Shown: positions 40,259 through 50,645, numbered from the stretch's first letter. The stretch: 64,000 nucleotides of DNA from Tritrichomonas musculus (GCA_039105265.1 JAPFFF010000023.1:248001-312000); one strand, 5' to 3'. A program made the numbers and translations. The notes: generated by a model not told the origin, from the letters alone.

Positions 40259-40522
40259 ATGGCTTATTTCATGACCATAAAAGAGCGTATATATATCCTC
40301 TATAAAATAGTGTCTTACCTCTATGATTATAGATGTGAGACTAATGAGGGAGTATGTAATATTTTAATTAATAAGATAAAAGAGTTAGCTGCTGAGTATT
40401 TCGAACCTGAATTTCTTGGTGTAATGATGAAAGATGGTGATTTGGAATTTATCGACCAAATAGAACATTTTGCCTTTGAGTTCTTAGAGTACCAAATATC
40501 TAATCTGCCCTCGCATTTATAA
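40259..40522 (+). CDS. Polinton unknown protein, 87 aa
   Basis: Not recognised. Acidic, helix-rich (MAYFMTIKERIYILYKIVSYLYDYRC...LEFIDQIEHFAFEFLEYQ). The ATG is preceded by CATTTTTTTTTATTTCTGTATAA, which contains TCATT before a T-run. Its 3' end overlaps the convergent HNH gene by 23 bp. Confidence 0.62.
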   Translation: MAYFMTIKERIYILYKIVSYLYDYRCETNEGVCNILINKIKELAAEYFEPEFLGVMMKDGDLEFIDQIEHFAFEFLEYQISNLPSHL

Positions 40523-40835
40523 TTTTGGGCATATCCCTGTTATAGTTACTATCAGTTGGGGTTATCCATCTTAAGTTGCTTAGATGGTAGTCAGCCCTAT
40601 TCCTATTGATATGGTCTACCTCTATTTTATGTTGTGGGTCATCATTAGGTATGAACTGTCTTGCTATAAGTACATGTTTCAAGTAGTAGTTGCCATTTAG
40701 ACATACTCGTATATACCCCTTTATATGTTTTGCATCTTTGCATATAAAATGATTACTCTTACGTCTTATAGTAAAGGGGTACCTATTCAGTATCTCATAG
40801 TCGTTAGTAAAGCCTTTGAGTGGCACAAATGACAT
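40500..40835 (-). CDS. HNH homing-endonuclease-like protein inside the Polinton
   Basis: 111 aa. The segment YYLKHVLIARQFIPND followed by HKIEVDHINRNRADYHLSNLRWIT (about residues 50-95) is the classic HNH arrangement of phage and intron homing endonucleases (NUMOD4/HNH type). His and Asn lie in DHINRN and a second Asn in SNLRW. It would cut DNA and could promote spread of the Polinton or of itself between copies. It is free-standing, not in an intron, and overlaps both neighbours, which suggests a recent acquisition. Confidence 0.85.
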   Translation of the reverse strand: MSFVPLKGFTNDYEILNRYPFTIRRKSNHFICKDAKHIKGYIRVCLNGNYYLKHVLIARQFIPNDDPQHKIEVDHINRNRADYHLSNLRWITPTDSNYNRDMPKIINARAD

Positions 40836-40876
40836 TTACTCACTTTTTAAATGATTCATTTCATTTTTATTTTCGT

Positions 40877-41176
40877 ATGAACAAGTGGGGGAAAATCATT
40901 GTTGATAGAATTGATAATAATGAACATCGTCATTATCCTCTTGATGACAAAGAAAGAAACATTACCAAGTTCCCAAAGAAAAAAAAGCGAGTGGGCTTGT
41001 ATAAAAACTATAAGGAACATCAAGAAGAAGAAGAAGAAATGTTTATAGTGACAGAGTGTCATTTTATTCCCTATGAATATAAAGAGATAGGTGTTCAAAC
41101 TGAAGACCTTTGGGATGTAGGTGTTCAAACTAATGCTGAACTACCTCATATAGAAGAACTACTTAGTAAAATCTAA
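40877..41176 (+). CDS. Polinton small protein with two tandem GVQT motifs
   Basis: About 99 aa from the ATG at 40877 (MNKWGKIIVDRIDNN); earlier in-frame codons overlap the HNH gene. It has a basic middle (KFPKKKKRVGLYK), an acidic run, then EIGVQTEDLWDVGVQTNAEL near the C-terminus. The two Gln-Thr cores are 9 residues apart, close to the spacing seen in multivalent dynein light chain LC8 partners. Ends 27 bp before the right terminal repeat. TCATT lies upstream of the ATG. Confidence 0.7.
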   Translation: MNKWGKIIVDRIDNNEHRHYPLDDKERNITKFPKKKKRVGLYKNYKEHQEEEEEMFIVTECHFIPYEYKEIGVQTEDLWDVGVQTNAELPHIEELLSKI

Positions 41177-41203
41177 CTTCTTTTATTTTAATTTTTGTTG
41201 TAG

Positions 41204-41437
41204 TAGGTACGAGATTCTCGGGGCTGGTACCTGTGCCGTTTCATAGATGGGCGGTTGTGGGGTGGGGTACCTGTGCCGTTTCATTGATGGGGAGCAGTAG
41301 TGAGAACAAGAATATTTTTTTCTTTTTTTCTTTTTTCTTTTCTTTTCTTTTTCTTTTCTTTTCTTTTTCTTTTATGACGAGTTCGTGTTGACGCGTGGGG
41401 TGCCAGCCCCAGCGGAAACCGACTCGTATATACTACT
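41204..41437 (-). repeat. right terminal inverted repeat of the Polinton
   Basis: 234 bp, inverted copy of 15976-16209 with one difference seen (in the GGTACC-A/T-GCCCC word near the inner edge). The two 26-bp direct repeats mirror those on the left, at 41226-41251 and 41266-41291. Confidence 0.95.
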
Positions 41438-43800
41438 AATGGTAAATGTCGGAAGAAAAACGAAACCAAATAATAAAACAGAAAGAAGAGGAGTTTAACC
41501 AACAAATGCAAGAATATAAAGCATACGAAAAAACAACCAAAATATTGAACGCATTTTTTAAATTGAATAAAATAAATAAATCGAATTTGATAAGAGAAAA
41601 TATTTATTTGTTTATGAGTTTAGGTTTATCTTTACTCGATTTGGTAGCATTGCTTTATTGTTATGCAGCAAGCAAAACAACATCGGCATCGAATCTAATT
41701 TATCGATTTACTAGTCTGATATGTTTGCTTACGATAATCTAAGAGAGAACAACAGCCAATAATCCGAATTATGGAACAACATTTATTGCTCCACGTTTTG
41801 AATACCTATAGTAGAAATCGAAATGGAAGGTGTTTATTACATTACTTCTCGTTATTTGAGCGCCAAAATAAATAACGTCATCAAAACTACAACAAGCAAT
41901 GAAATACATGTAAACCAACCTTGATAATTCTTGCACACAGCAGCAATCGAAACAATAAAGAAGTACCAAAAGATTTAAATTGGATAATATACTAACTCAC
42001 TAGACTTATTTAATGACGTTATTGTTAAAGACAAAGAAAAAATTTAAAAAGATGTTGTTGATGTATAGAAGATACACTCGACTAAGTTTTAGCTTTATTT
42101 CTTAAAGCAGGCAGACAATAATAGATAGTCGTCGATAAAGGAAGAAAGGTAATAACTAGATTTTTATTTAAACAATGGTCGCTATTACTTTCCACTCCTT
42201 GATGCTCCTCAAAAATGAGCAACCACTTCCTTCATACAAAAATAAACTCTTTAATTACCAGTCGACAACAGAGAGATTCGTTCCTTGCAGTTTCTTGGCA
42301 TTTCATATAATATATGGTATTTCTAATTTTAGAAGACCTGTATCGAGAGATTTAATAATATTATTCTTTAATATCTGTTCGAGATTGTTTGTCAAATAGT
42401 TTTAATTTTGGCAACTCATCAAAGAAAGCTTTATTTGAATAAAACTTTTATCTAACAGCACCAAAAGAAGAATTTGTAATAAATGTGAAACAATCGACTA
42501 TAAAAGACTGGTTATTATCGATAATTGTTTTAATCGGTTTATTTTTTATATCTCGAATTAGTCTTGTTTAATTTTTCTTCTTTATAGATTACTTCGTTTA
42601 TTAAGTTCCCATTATCTTTTAAATCGTCGGATTAATCGCTAGTGTATTCGTTTAATGTATTGCAATAATCAGATTTTTCTCTTTTTTTCTAAAGTCTGGC
42701 TTTGCTAATAGATAATCGATATCAGCATTCTTGCCAATGGTTGCACTAAAGTTTTGAGTATTATAGAAATCGTTTATAAAGAAATAGTTATCTTATAACT
42801 CTTTCATTCTCTCCTTATTGCATACAATACTATGAACCTTATCTAACTGAATATCTGGAAGAGATACATTAATAAACTGTTTAGATTTTCCTTTGTCCGC
42901 TTTAAACGATGTTGGGTTTATGCTTTACTTTTTAATTGGTTTATCAAATTTATTAAACAATTCTTTCTGTATTTTTAATTAGAAATGGTGCAATCGCTTT
43001 AAGAACTTTATTTAATCGTCTATCTTCTTTGTTGGTTGCTTCTATATTCTTTTTATGTTTCCTCTCCTGGTTAGTCGTTTGTTGCTTTACATTTAATATA
43101 ATTCGCTAAATTCTTATTATGGCAAATAATATCTTCGGATATTACAAAATAAGCAATAATGTTATCACAGAATCTATTACAGTACGGTTTAAGCTCTTTA
43201 TTATTTGCTCCACCAAGTGTTTAACATTTATGTTATATCATTTACTATTTTTTCAGCTTTAGTTTTGTATTTAGCAGAGAAGAAGGAAACAGTAAACGTA
43301 ACGCCTTCTTTATCAGATATACTATATTTAAGTTCGCAGATTGTTTCAATAGTTTATTAAAAAGATATACATTAATTGTATTTCGTTAATGGTGTATTAC
43401 TTTAATGGAATTTATTTTTTAAGTCGCAGATCTTCGTATTGCATGTTGTCGTCTAAACGGAACTAAAAAAGCTCAAGCAACAAGTGAATTAGATAAAAGG
43501 TCTTTGAAATAATCGATGGTTTCATAAAAGACATTGGAAGAATTTGTTATTCAAAAGCACACTGTTGATCTATGCACTCCACAAGAGAATGGGAAGGTAG
43601 AGAGATTCTGATATTCATTCAAAAAGGAATGTATTAAATCACTTCAAGAGTCTTACCTGAATTCTATTGTTGGGCAATATTGGCCTCACTAATGTTTAAA
43701 AGAAATAACCAAAACCTACATGATGCCAAATGAATTTCGGGAAAGTATGGTATATTATGCAGGCAAAGAAAATACAGATTGTGTATATTATGAAATGTAA
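41438..43800 (+). mobile_element. old degraded element with integrase-like remnant
   Basis: Between the Polinton end and about 43800 the DNA has a coding-like texture broken into short pieces. A 98-codon frame at 41446-41742 encodes a charged helix plus a hydrophobic C-terminal part. Near 43550-43690 the phrase CTPQENGKVERF with downstream SFKKECIKSLQ resembles the end of a DDE integrase core, as in IS3EU-like or other rve transposons. The element is heavily broken (many interruptions) and clearly older than the Polinton beside it. Its family is uncertain. Confidence 0.45.
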
Positions 43801-45148
43801 AAATAAATGAAATTATATTGTAACCAATTGTCAATATATTAAATTGTTTTATTGTGATAAAATGTTCCATTGAATGGAAAATGCTATGATCATAAGACAA
43901 ATTAGAATATGGCCTCCAAAATGATTAGTTTCTTCCCAGTAAACTTATAGAGTTTAAGTCAGATCAATATATTAGTTTTTTTTCTAAAATATGTTAGCTA
44001 TTTAAATAGAAACAAAACTAATCTATTTGGCCAATTAAATTAAGAATTGTTAGATAAAGACCTTAGCTTTTCAAACATAATTCCGGTTATAAAGTATACA
44101 TATCACATAAATTAATATAGTCCAATCCTGCTGTAATTGGAACCTAAATTTTTAAGAAAATCCACTTTGAAAAATTATTTTGAAATATTACTTGGTATAT
44201 TTGAAATATACCTTACGGCCGTAGGCCGTAGTTGGAGAGTGCCGTTGTCTAATCCGTAATTTTGCAGAAACCCCTCTATACAATAGCCGTATTTTATTTG
44301 GTCGATTTTGAGAAGAAATAAAATTATATTATTTTTACAAAATCTTTTAGATTCAATTAATAAAATTACTTACTAGAAATTTTTATTACACATTTGATAA
44401 TAAATGGATGAGACTCTTCAGTCTTCTGAAAAAGTTATGAGATTGAAATTGTATTAATGATATGAGCAAGCGACGATGATTTGAGTAAATAATGTTATGC
44501 TTATGTTGAATAAAATCAACTTATATAACTGCAAGGACAATCATATGAAAGTGAGATTAGTTTCTGTAATAAATTGGTATAGTTTATTAAAATGAGTTTT
44601 TTTATATATAATATAAAGTATTTAAAACAACTATTCAAAAAGTTTTAATATGACCATTTATTACTTGAAATAGTTACCGTTTTTTATATGACGTAATTTC
44701 AACTCCATGCGCCGTAATTCCAAAATTTAGCATAAACTATTTAAAAATAGGTGATGGCCGTAGTTTACTAAACCGCCGAAGGGATAGTATATTTCTAATT
44801 TTATATAAAAAGAATTTGTCAATAATTATAATTTAATATTATATAATTATAATAATAAAAATTTTTGTAATTTATAAAAAATTTCATGAGATATATTAAG
44901 ATTCTAAATAAAATTATTCATATCACCTCACATTATTTTCTATACTGAACATATCACATCACATTATTTTCAAAAAAAATACCATGTGAAATGTAAATTA
45001 AAGAATTAAATATTTGGAAATATTTTCAAATTCAAAGCATAAATCTAAAAATAAATGTTTAATATAGCTAATATAATTTATTACAAATATAATAATAACT
45101 TATATGAAATAAGATATTCACTTTTCTATTGAATTTTTTTAAAAAGTA
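43801..45148. other. AT-rich spacer with a GC-rich palindromic patch
   Basis: No gene. GAAATATAC at 44203-44211 and its complement at 44787-44795 bracket about 590 bp with several GC-richer words: the palindrome TACGGCCGTA at 44215-44224, GGCCGTAG repeated near 44227 and 44757, and CCGTAATT near 44260 and 44711. This could be a small foldback element, but the ends are short and no target duplication is visible. Confidence 0.35.
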
Positions 45149-46122
45149 AACTGGAACCAAAAAGTCAGTACCACCAAATAAGTTATCAAAAAGTTTTATA
45201 TATGTTTAATAACATTTTTTTTCTTAAAATCGTAGCAAATTAGGTCAATTATCGCTTTTAGACTCCCAAGACCGATATCACCAAATATACTTCCGATGTA
45301 TTATACCATAAATTGCAAGATTTTTCTAATTTGGTCATGCTTTTATAAAATCGCATATCTTTGAAATTACATTGTTACTTGATTTTCTTACCTACCTTAT
45401 TTAGTAATCCGACAGAAAAATAGGAAAGCTTTTCCTTACAACTAGTTCCAACTAATACTATTATAGATACAATACTATATTTAAGTTATTCTCCTCAAGA
45501 TCTTTTTTTTTTTATATATATAATTTAAATGTCAACACACATATACTAAATGGAAACTTAGGAAAGAAAATTAATTACAGTGTTAATAATTAAGATAATT
45601 AAGATATATTTTTTTTATTTTTATAAACTTTTTGAAGCGGCCAAAATCTCAGGTGGTTTACTCTTCTCAATTTTTTCATGTTAAATAAAATGATATTAAA
45701 TTAGAAATTTATCTCATATAAACTATTTAAACATAATTTATTTAGATTGGAAAACGATTCGTTCGTTAGCGGCCGAGAAATCAATTTTCTCACAATTTTT
45801 TTAATAAGTTCAGAAATTTTTTTTTTATTAAAGAATTTTGGTTAAACTTTTTCAGATAAAATGTATTCAATTTTATTCATTTTTAATTTCTAGACCGCTA
45901 ATGAACGAATATTCTTTTGATCTGTATAAAATTATAGCATATTCTTATAAGAAAAATATATATCAATCTCACGAATTTTTATTTTTTTTGACACATAAAC
46001 CACCTATTCTCAGTACCAATTATTTTCACTTTTTGAGGCAATTTTATTTTATTTTCTCTTCATTTCTTTTGAATTTTCACTTTTTTGAGAACTTTGGTGG
46101 TACTGAGTTTTTGGTTCCAGTT
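45149..46122. mobile_element. 0.97-kb TA-flanked inverted-repeat element (mariner-like)
   Basis: Terminal inverted repeats of 27 bp with one mismatch: AACTGGAACCAAAAAGTCAG then TACCACC at 45149-45175, complementary to 46096-46122. TA flanks both ends (45147-45148, 46123-46124). An inner inverted pair (ATTCGTTCGTTAGCGGCC near 45760 and its near-complement near 45895) forms a second hairpin. No transposase frame. The TA flanks and length suggest a non-autonomous Tc1/mariner-type element. Confidence 0.65.
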
Positions 46123-47338
46123 TATTTTTTATATTCATTTATCTTTAAATTTTAGGTTGAAAATGCTTAGTAATTAAAATATTATGATGTATAATGATTT
46201 TATTTATTGATAATATTAATATCATCCCAAAAGCTAGGGCCAATTTTGAGAAAGCAAATGTTACTCCACACATGTACAGAGTACAAAGACACATAAAAAA
46301 AGTACACATGGAAAACTCTGAAAGTACATTTATTGGAGTACACATTCAAAAAGTACAGAGTACACAATCTCTACTCCACATCAGAAAAAAAAAAGATCAT
46401 CTCAAGACCAATAATTTAGAAATTTAAATTTGAAATTAACGTTTAAGTAATAGTGGAGATAGAAAACGTTGACACATTTTTCTTTTTTCAATTATTTGAA
46501 ATAGAAGGATAATTTTTAATAAATATCATCATTTGAAAGTCATAATGAATAGTAATTTAAAAGATAAAACCAATTTTATAGTCAATGGAAACAGATTTGC
46601 ATAGTATTTCTCGATTTTTTATGATATACTTACCCAAAACCGGAAAAATAGTAACAAAAAATATATCTTTACTTTGATCCAATACTTTGAAAGCCTAAAG
46701 AGATAAGAAAACAAAAAATTAAGCGAAAACTTTAAATAAATCAATCAAAACATAAAATGAAGTATTTAATATTAGATACCCACGCTAAAATCTTTGAAAA
46801 ACCAGAAGTTTCTGTTTAAATACCACTTAAATATGGCAAATATCAAAAACCATTGGATACTCTAAGATAAGCTATTAATTTTTGTATGTTTTGTTTAATG
46901 CAATGAGAGTAATGAACGAAATGCTGAAATTTAATTGGACTTTATGCGATCTTGCAATTCGAAAATATCAAAACAACGAATATGCAAAACTTTTTCTATG
47001 CATTCAATCTTTCGCTGCATCTTTATCACCATTTTGAAAATAGAAATGATTGTATAAAAGTTTTTTTTTTTTTAGATACTAAAAAAATCACTTTTTTTCG
47101 TTTGGAACGTATAAAAAAATTACATATTCAATTTTCAATTCAAATTTTGTTAAATGCTGAAAGTACATTTCACATCACTAATTGAAGATTAAACGGATTT
47201 TTTACGTAAACGGTTTCCATTGAAAATAACGTGTACAAGGTTATATTTCCTTTCAAAAATGAAATATTATCAATAATTTCTCATTTAAATTCTAAATATT
47301 GAAAAAAAAAACGTGTTTCTTCATCTTCACTCTTATTA
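46123..47338. other. 1.2-kb AT-rich intergenic region
   Basis: No convincing gene. Short words AGTACACA and GAGTACA recur between 46260 and 46380, giving a weak local repeat. TCACT at 47327-47331, 10 nt from the ATG of the downstream gene to its A, fits the trichomonad initiator TCAYW and is the probable transcription start of that gene. Confidence 0.45.
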
Positions 47339-49234
47339 ATGGAGGATAAAAGAATTCAAGCCATTAGAACTTTTACCAACGAAATCATTGCCAAAACAGA
47401 AGAAACTTTAGGCATATCTCATGATACTGCATTTCTTTTACTTGATCATTTAAATTGGGATTATGAACAGTTGTATTCAAGATGGGAATCAGAAAAAGAT
47501 GAACTTCTCAAGGCAGTACATGTTATTGTTGGCAGTGAAACAGTTCCATCTATAGATTCATCACTTCACTTGGAAGATGCTGGAATTGGCCTATGCCCAT
47601 TTTGCAATAAACAAAGAAAACTTGTTAGATTATACTGTGGCCATCAAGGATGCACAGAATGCTTAGGTGATCAAATCAGGAAATCAATACAAAAACATAT
47701 AATTCCATGTTGTTCTCAAGGCTGCGAATCTGAAATTATTCCTCATGATGTCGATAAGATCCTTCCACACTCAGGTACAGCAAAGAATTATAAATTCTGG
47801 AGATTAACCAAATCTTTTGATAAATGCCATTACTTAGTTGGTCTTTGCCAAAATCCACTTTGCCAAAATTTACTCGTTTGTGAATCTGGATCTCATTGCC
47901 ATGCAGTTCATTGCCCAAAGTGCGAATTTTGTACATGCTTAAACTGTCTCAAGCCAGCACACACCCCTCTCTGCTGCTGCAAACGTTCTGTTGAATTTTC
48001 AACTGAAATTCAAGAGGACATTGATAGACTTAAAAAAGAAGAAGATGCTTGGTATAAGCGTGAATCAAAATACATAGAATATCGATATCAAAATATCAAA
48101 GACTTGCAAAACGAATTTGATTTAGGTTATCGTGCATTACTCAGAAAACAAAAAGAAGAACAAGATGAAGTACAACTACAACTTAGAAATCTTGATCTTT
48201 TTGTTTTGCAAATCAACACACAGATTGCAGAGGCTGAAGAAAATCTTAAAGAAAACATAGAAAAGAAAGGACCAGCTGAAAAAATTGAAGAATTGAACAA
48301 TGAAATCAATTCTTTGAATGAAGAAATCAGCCATTATCAAGATTTCAAAGCAGAAATTGAAAAAGAAAATGAAGCCCGAAAACAATTAAGAAAGAAAGAT
48401 CTTGATTTTGCACAATCACAAGGCAAATTATTTTCTACAGCCGTTTTAGAAAGGGAGAAATATACTACATTAATGCAACAATATAGAGAAAATGTTGATA
48501 AATTAGCCGAAGAAAAATCCAAGTTATTTGTCAACGAAGATGATTACATTCGTCAAAGAACAGTTAAGTGCCCTTCCTGCGGACTTAGATTCTTCAAAAC
48601 ATCTGGATGCAACGAAATCACATGTCCATGTGGCTATGAATTCTGCACACTTTGTTACGAGCCTTGGATCACACACAAAGATGGCTTTTATGAATGTCCA
48701 AATGTTGGTCAAACAAAGCCCATTGATTATAATGACGGAAGTGACTATCATTATTATCCAATTCCAATAGATGCAGACAAGAAAGCTCAATTCATTCACT
48801 ATAAACAATTACACAATTCTTACTTGGCAGAAAAGGCCATATATGACGATATATATCAAAAATTCTTGTTTGGAGAAGATAAAAAGCTCAAGAAAAAGGA
48901 GAAGTTTACAGATGATCATCTTTGCCCATTTAACAAGATAGTTAAACGACTTGAACGTGATGGCGATAGTGATGCAAAAGCAAATGCTTTGAAAATGGTA
49001 AACAATGCGTTATTTGCTCAATCAATTGCAATGTGGGGTTATGGCGCACTTTACTACATCAGATACTGCGAATTTACAAATGAATACAAAGAAAAACTTC
49101 AAGCTTTGAGCAAGAAGAATGGTGAGTTCATTGAATTACTCAATGACCCATTGAGCCATACTTCTCAAGATCTTGTTCAAAAATTGACTGAACTCAAAGA
49201 GGAAGTTGATTCAGTTCTCAAAATTAAATTTTAA
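47339..49234 (+). CDS. Ariadne-type RBR E3 ubiquitin ligase
   Basis: 631 aa. Residues about 15-60 (ETLGISHDTAFLLLDHLNWDYEQLYSRW) match the UBA-like domain of Ariadne proteins. RING1 follows at about 85-135 (CPFC...LYCGHQGCTECL) and an in-between-RING region with several Cys/His at about 165-220. An unusually long coiled coil at about 225-395 (KKEEDAWYKRESKY...EEISHYQDFKAEIEKENEARKQ) precedes RING2 at about 411-440 (CPSCGLRFFKTSGCNEITCPCGYEFCTLC). The active Cys is expected at the C of EITC. RBR ligases pass ubiquitin through this Cys. In typical Ariadne proteins the RING2 closely follows the in-between-RING; here the coiled coil separates them, which is odd. The initiator-like TCACT lies just upstream. 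Confidence 0.88.
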   Translation: MEDKRIQAIRTFTNEIIAKTEETLGISHDTAFLLLDHLNWDYEQLYSRWESEKDELLKAVHVIVGSETVPSIDSSLHLEDAGIGLCPFCNKQRKLVRLYCGHQGCTECLGDQIRKSIQKHIIPCCSQGCESEIIPHDVDKILPHSGTAKNYKFWRLTKSFDKCHYLVGLCQNPLCQNLLVCESGSHCHAVHCPKCEFCTCLNCLKPAHTPLCCCKRSVEFSTEIQEDIDRLKKEEDAWYKRESKYIEYRYQNIKDLQNEFDLGYRALLRKQKEEQDEVQLQLRNLDLFVLQINTQIAEAEENLKENIEKKGPAEKIEELNNEINSLNEEISHYQDFKAEIEKENEARKQLRKKDLDFAQSQGKLFSTAVLEREKYTTLMQQYRENVDKLAEEKSKLFVNEDDYIRQRTVKCPSCGLRFFKTSGCNEITCPCGYEFCTLCYEPWITHKDGFYECPNVGQTKPIDYNDGSDYHYYPIPIDADKKAQFIHYKQLHNSYLAEKAIYDDIYQKFLFGEDKKLKKKEKFTDDHLCPFNKIVKRLERDGDSDAKANALKMVNNALFAQSIAMWGYGALYYIRYCEFTNEYKEKLQALSKKNGEFIELLNDPLSHTSQDLVQKLTELKEEVDSVLKIKF

Positions 49235-49397
49235 TTAATTAATTTTTAAATAAATCGACGAATTTAATTTTTCTATTATTTTATTTTCATATTCTAAGCA
49301 TATTTCCATAGATATGATGAAAATCAAAATCAGAATACTCAAAAATTTGAATAGAATTTTTTTAAAAATATTTAAAAATTGAATATAATACTCAAAA

Positions 49398-50645
49398 ATG
49401 ATAGGAGAAGATTTACGAATAAAGCCAGAAGAATTTATGCATCAAATACCTCCAGAACTTACATTAAAACATTCACACTCATCTAAAACTGGTTTTGCAA
49501 CAGTATTATGGAAATTTTTAGAATGGGCTGATAATGAATACCGAAAAGCTAATTTGGGAATGGCTTGGTTGTCGAACGAAGAATTTTTAATAGATAAAAA
49601 GAGATTTTGCTCAGTTACTAACACACCACTCAACACATTAAATTGCAAGCTTCGATCATTTCAGTTTGTCCAAAGTCGCAGGCGTCAAAATTCAATTTCG
49701 TTCTATAAATGCGATCTTTTTCATAGAAATTCCACGCCAGAGGATTTAAAACAAATTGATCAAAGAAAAAATCCGAATGAAGATAGTCAAAACATTATGC
49801 CTCAGGCAATGTTTCTACCGCTTTTGGTAAGTGTTCGATTACATACAACTAAACCTTCAGAAATATCGTATTTTAAAAGTGAATCTGTCATTTTATGGCA
49901 AGAAATAATTGGAAGACAATCTATATGGTCCATAGATCGCTTAGAATTTATAAATTCAGCAGCTGATCGTTTTTGTCAGTCATTCCGGATTTCACCTGAT
50001 ATTAACACGCCTTCAAGTTTACCATCCCATAGTCAATTTCAAGGAACCTCTGGGAATTTTTTTGTACCAACATCAGATACTAATGGCAATTTTCCTGCGA
50101 GTAATGCATTGAACGATGCGAACTCATCTATAGACACAGATACTTTAGGTGGTTTTAATGCCCAACAAACAGAATTTGCACAATACATTGCGGCAAATAA
50201 CTTGGACATAGAAATGACAGCAAGACAGATGATTTCCTACGTTTTACCAACAAAACAACCAGTTGTTACGTTACTTGATTTTTGCATGTTTTATGCAAGA
50301 TTTGGATCGGAAGAATATGTTCTAGAAAAAATACACCAGCTTCTTTGCTGTTCAAAATCGTATGGCGATTGGTTTCAGCCTGGCGAGCAAGTATTCGATA
50401 ATTCAAAATCAATGTCCGGATCATACTCGAATACTTTTGCAAATTGTTTCATTATCAAAAGACTACAAAAACTAACATATCACATTTACAATCTCATTAA
50501 TGCATCAACAAGAAGTGGATTTCTTATTGATGAGACAGGGAAAAAATTTCACACATGGCATGCAGTTTTTGAACCTTTAAGCGTTCCAGCTCAACAAATT
50601 TCTTATGGTCTCTATGACCAGAATTATTCAATAATCGGTTATTAG
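49398..50645 (+). CDS. IBD-domain (initiator-binding, IBP39-like) transcription protein
   Basis: 415 aa. Residues about 25-115 (TGFATVLWKFLEWADNEY, WLSNEEFLIDKKRFC, NTLNCKLRSFQFVQSRRRQN, FYKCDLFHRNST) match the winged-helix initiator-binding domain first described in Trichomonas IBP39, which recognises the TCAYW core promoter. The rest contains a longer low-complexity linker (about 205-260) and a C-terminal domain with cysteines (ATNRKI-free; ends in WHAVFEPLSVPAQQISYGLY) that I do not recognise. Such proteins are restricted to trichomonads, so this gene is the best taxonomic marker in the window. Nuclear; binds promoters, perhaps of its own neighbours. It lies 163 bp downstream of the RBR gene on the same strand. 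Confidence 0.75.
   Translation: MIGEDLRIKPEEFMHQIPPELTLKHSHSSKTGFATVLWKFLEWADNEYRKANLGMAWLSNEEFLIDKKRFCSVTNTPLNTLNCKLRSFQFVQSRRRQNSISFYKCDLFHRNSTPEDLKQIDQRKNPNEDSQNIMPQAMFLPLLVSVRLHTTKPSEISYFKSESVILWQEIIGRQSIWSIDRLEFINSAADRFCQSFRISPDINTPSSLPSHSQFQGTSGNFFVPTSDTNGNFPASNALNDANSSIDTDTLGGFNAQQTEFAQYIAANNLDIEMTARQMISYVLPTKQPVVTLLDFCMFYARFGSEEYVLEKIHQLLCCSKSYGDWFQPGEQVFDNSKSMSGSYSNTFANCFIIKRLQKLTYHIYNLINASTRSGFLIDETGKKFHTWHAVFEPLSVPAQQISYGLYDQNYSIIGY

Larger units (their letters stand above)
15976..41437. mobile_element. Maverick/Polinton, 25.5 kb, looks whole
   Basis: Bounded by 234-bp terminal inverted repeats starting 5'-AGTAGTATATACGAG, which differ at one base as read. The element carries the full Polinton module set: protein-primed family-B DNA polymerase, retroviral-type integrase, FtsK/HerA packaging ATPase, adenovirus-type cysteine protease, a probable double-jelly-roll major capsid protein and about fourteen other genes. 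All large frames are open and the ends almost identical, so the insertion appears recent. Most genes are on the minus strand; five small to mid-size ones are on the plus strand. The expected 6-bp target duplication is not seen (GAACAT on the left, AATGGT on the right). Confidence 0.95.

Noticed and set aside
45838-46155. 105-codon Phe-rich frame
   Set aside because: It spans the end of the TA-flanked element and its composition is that of translated AT-rich DNA.
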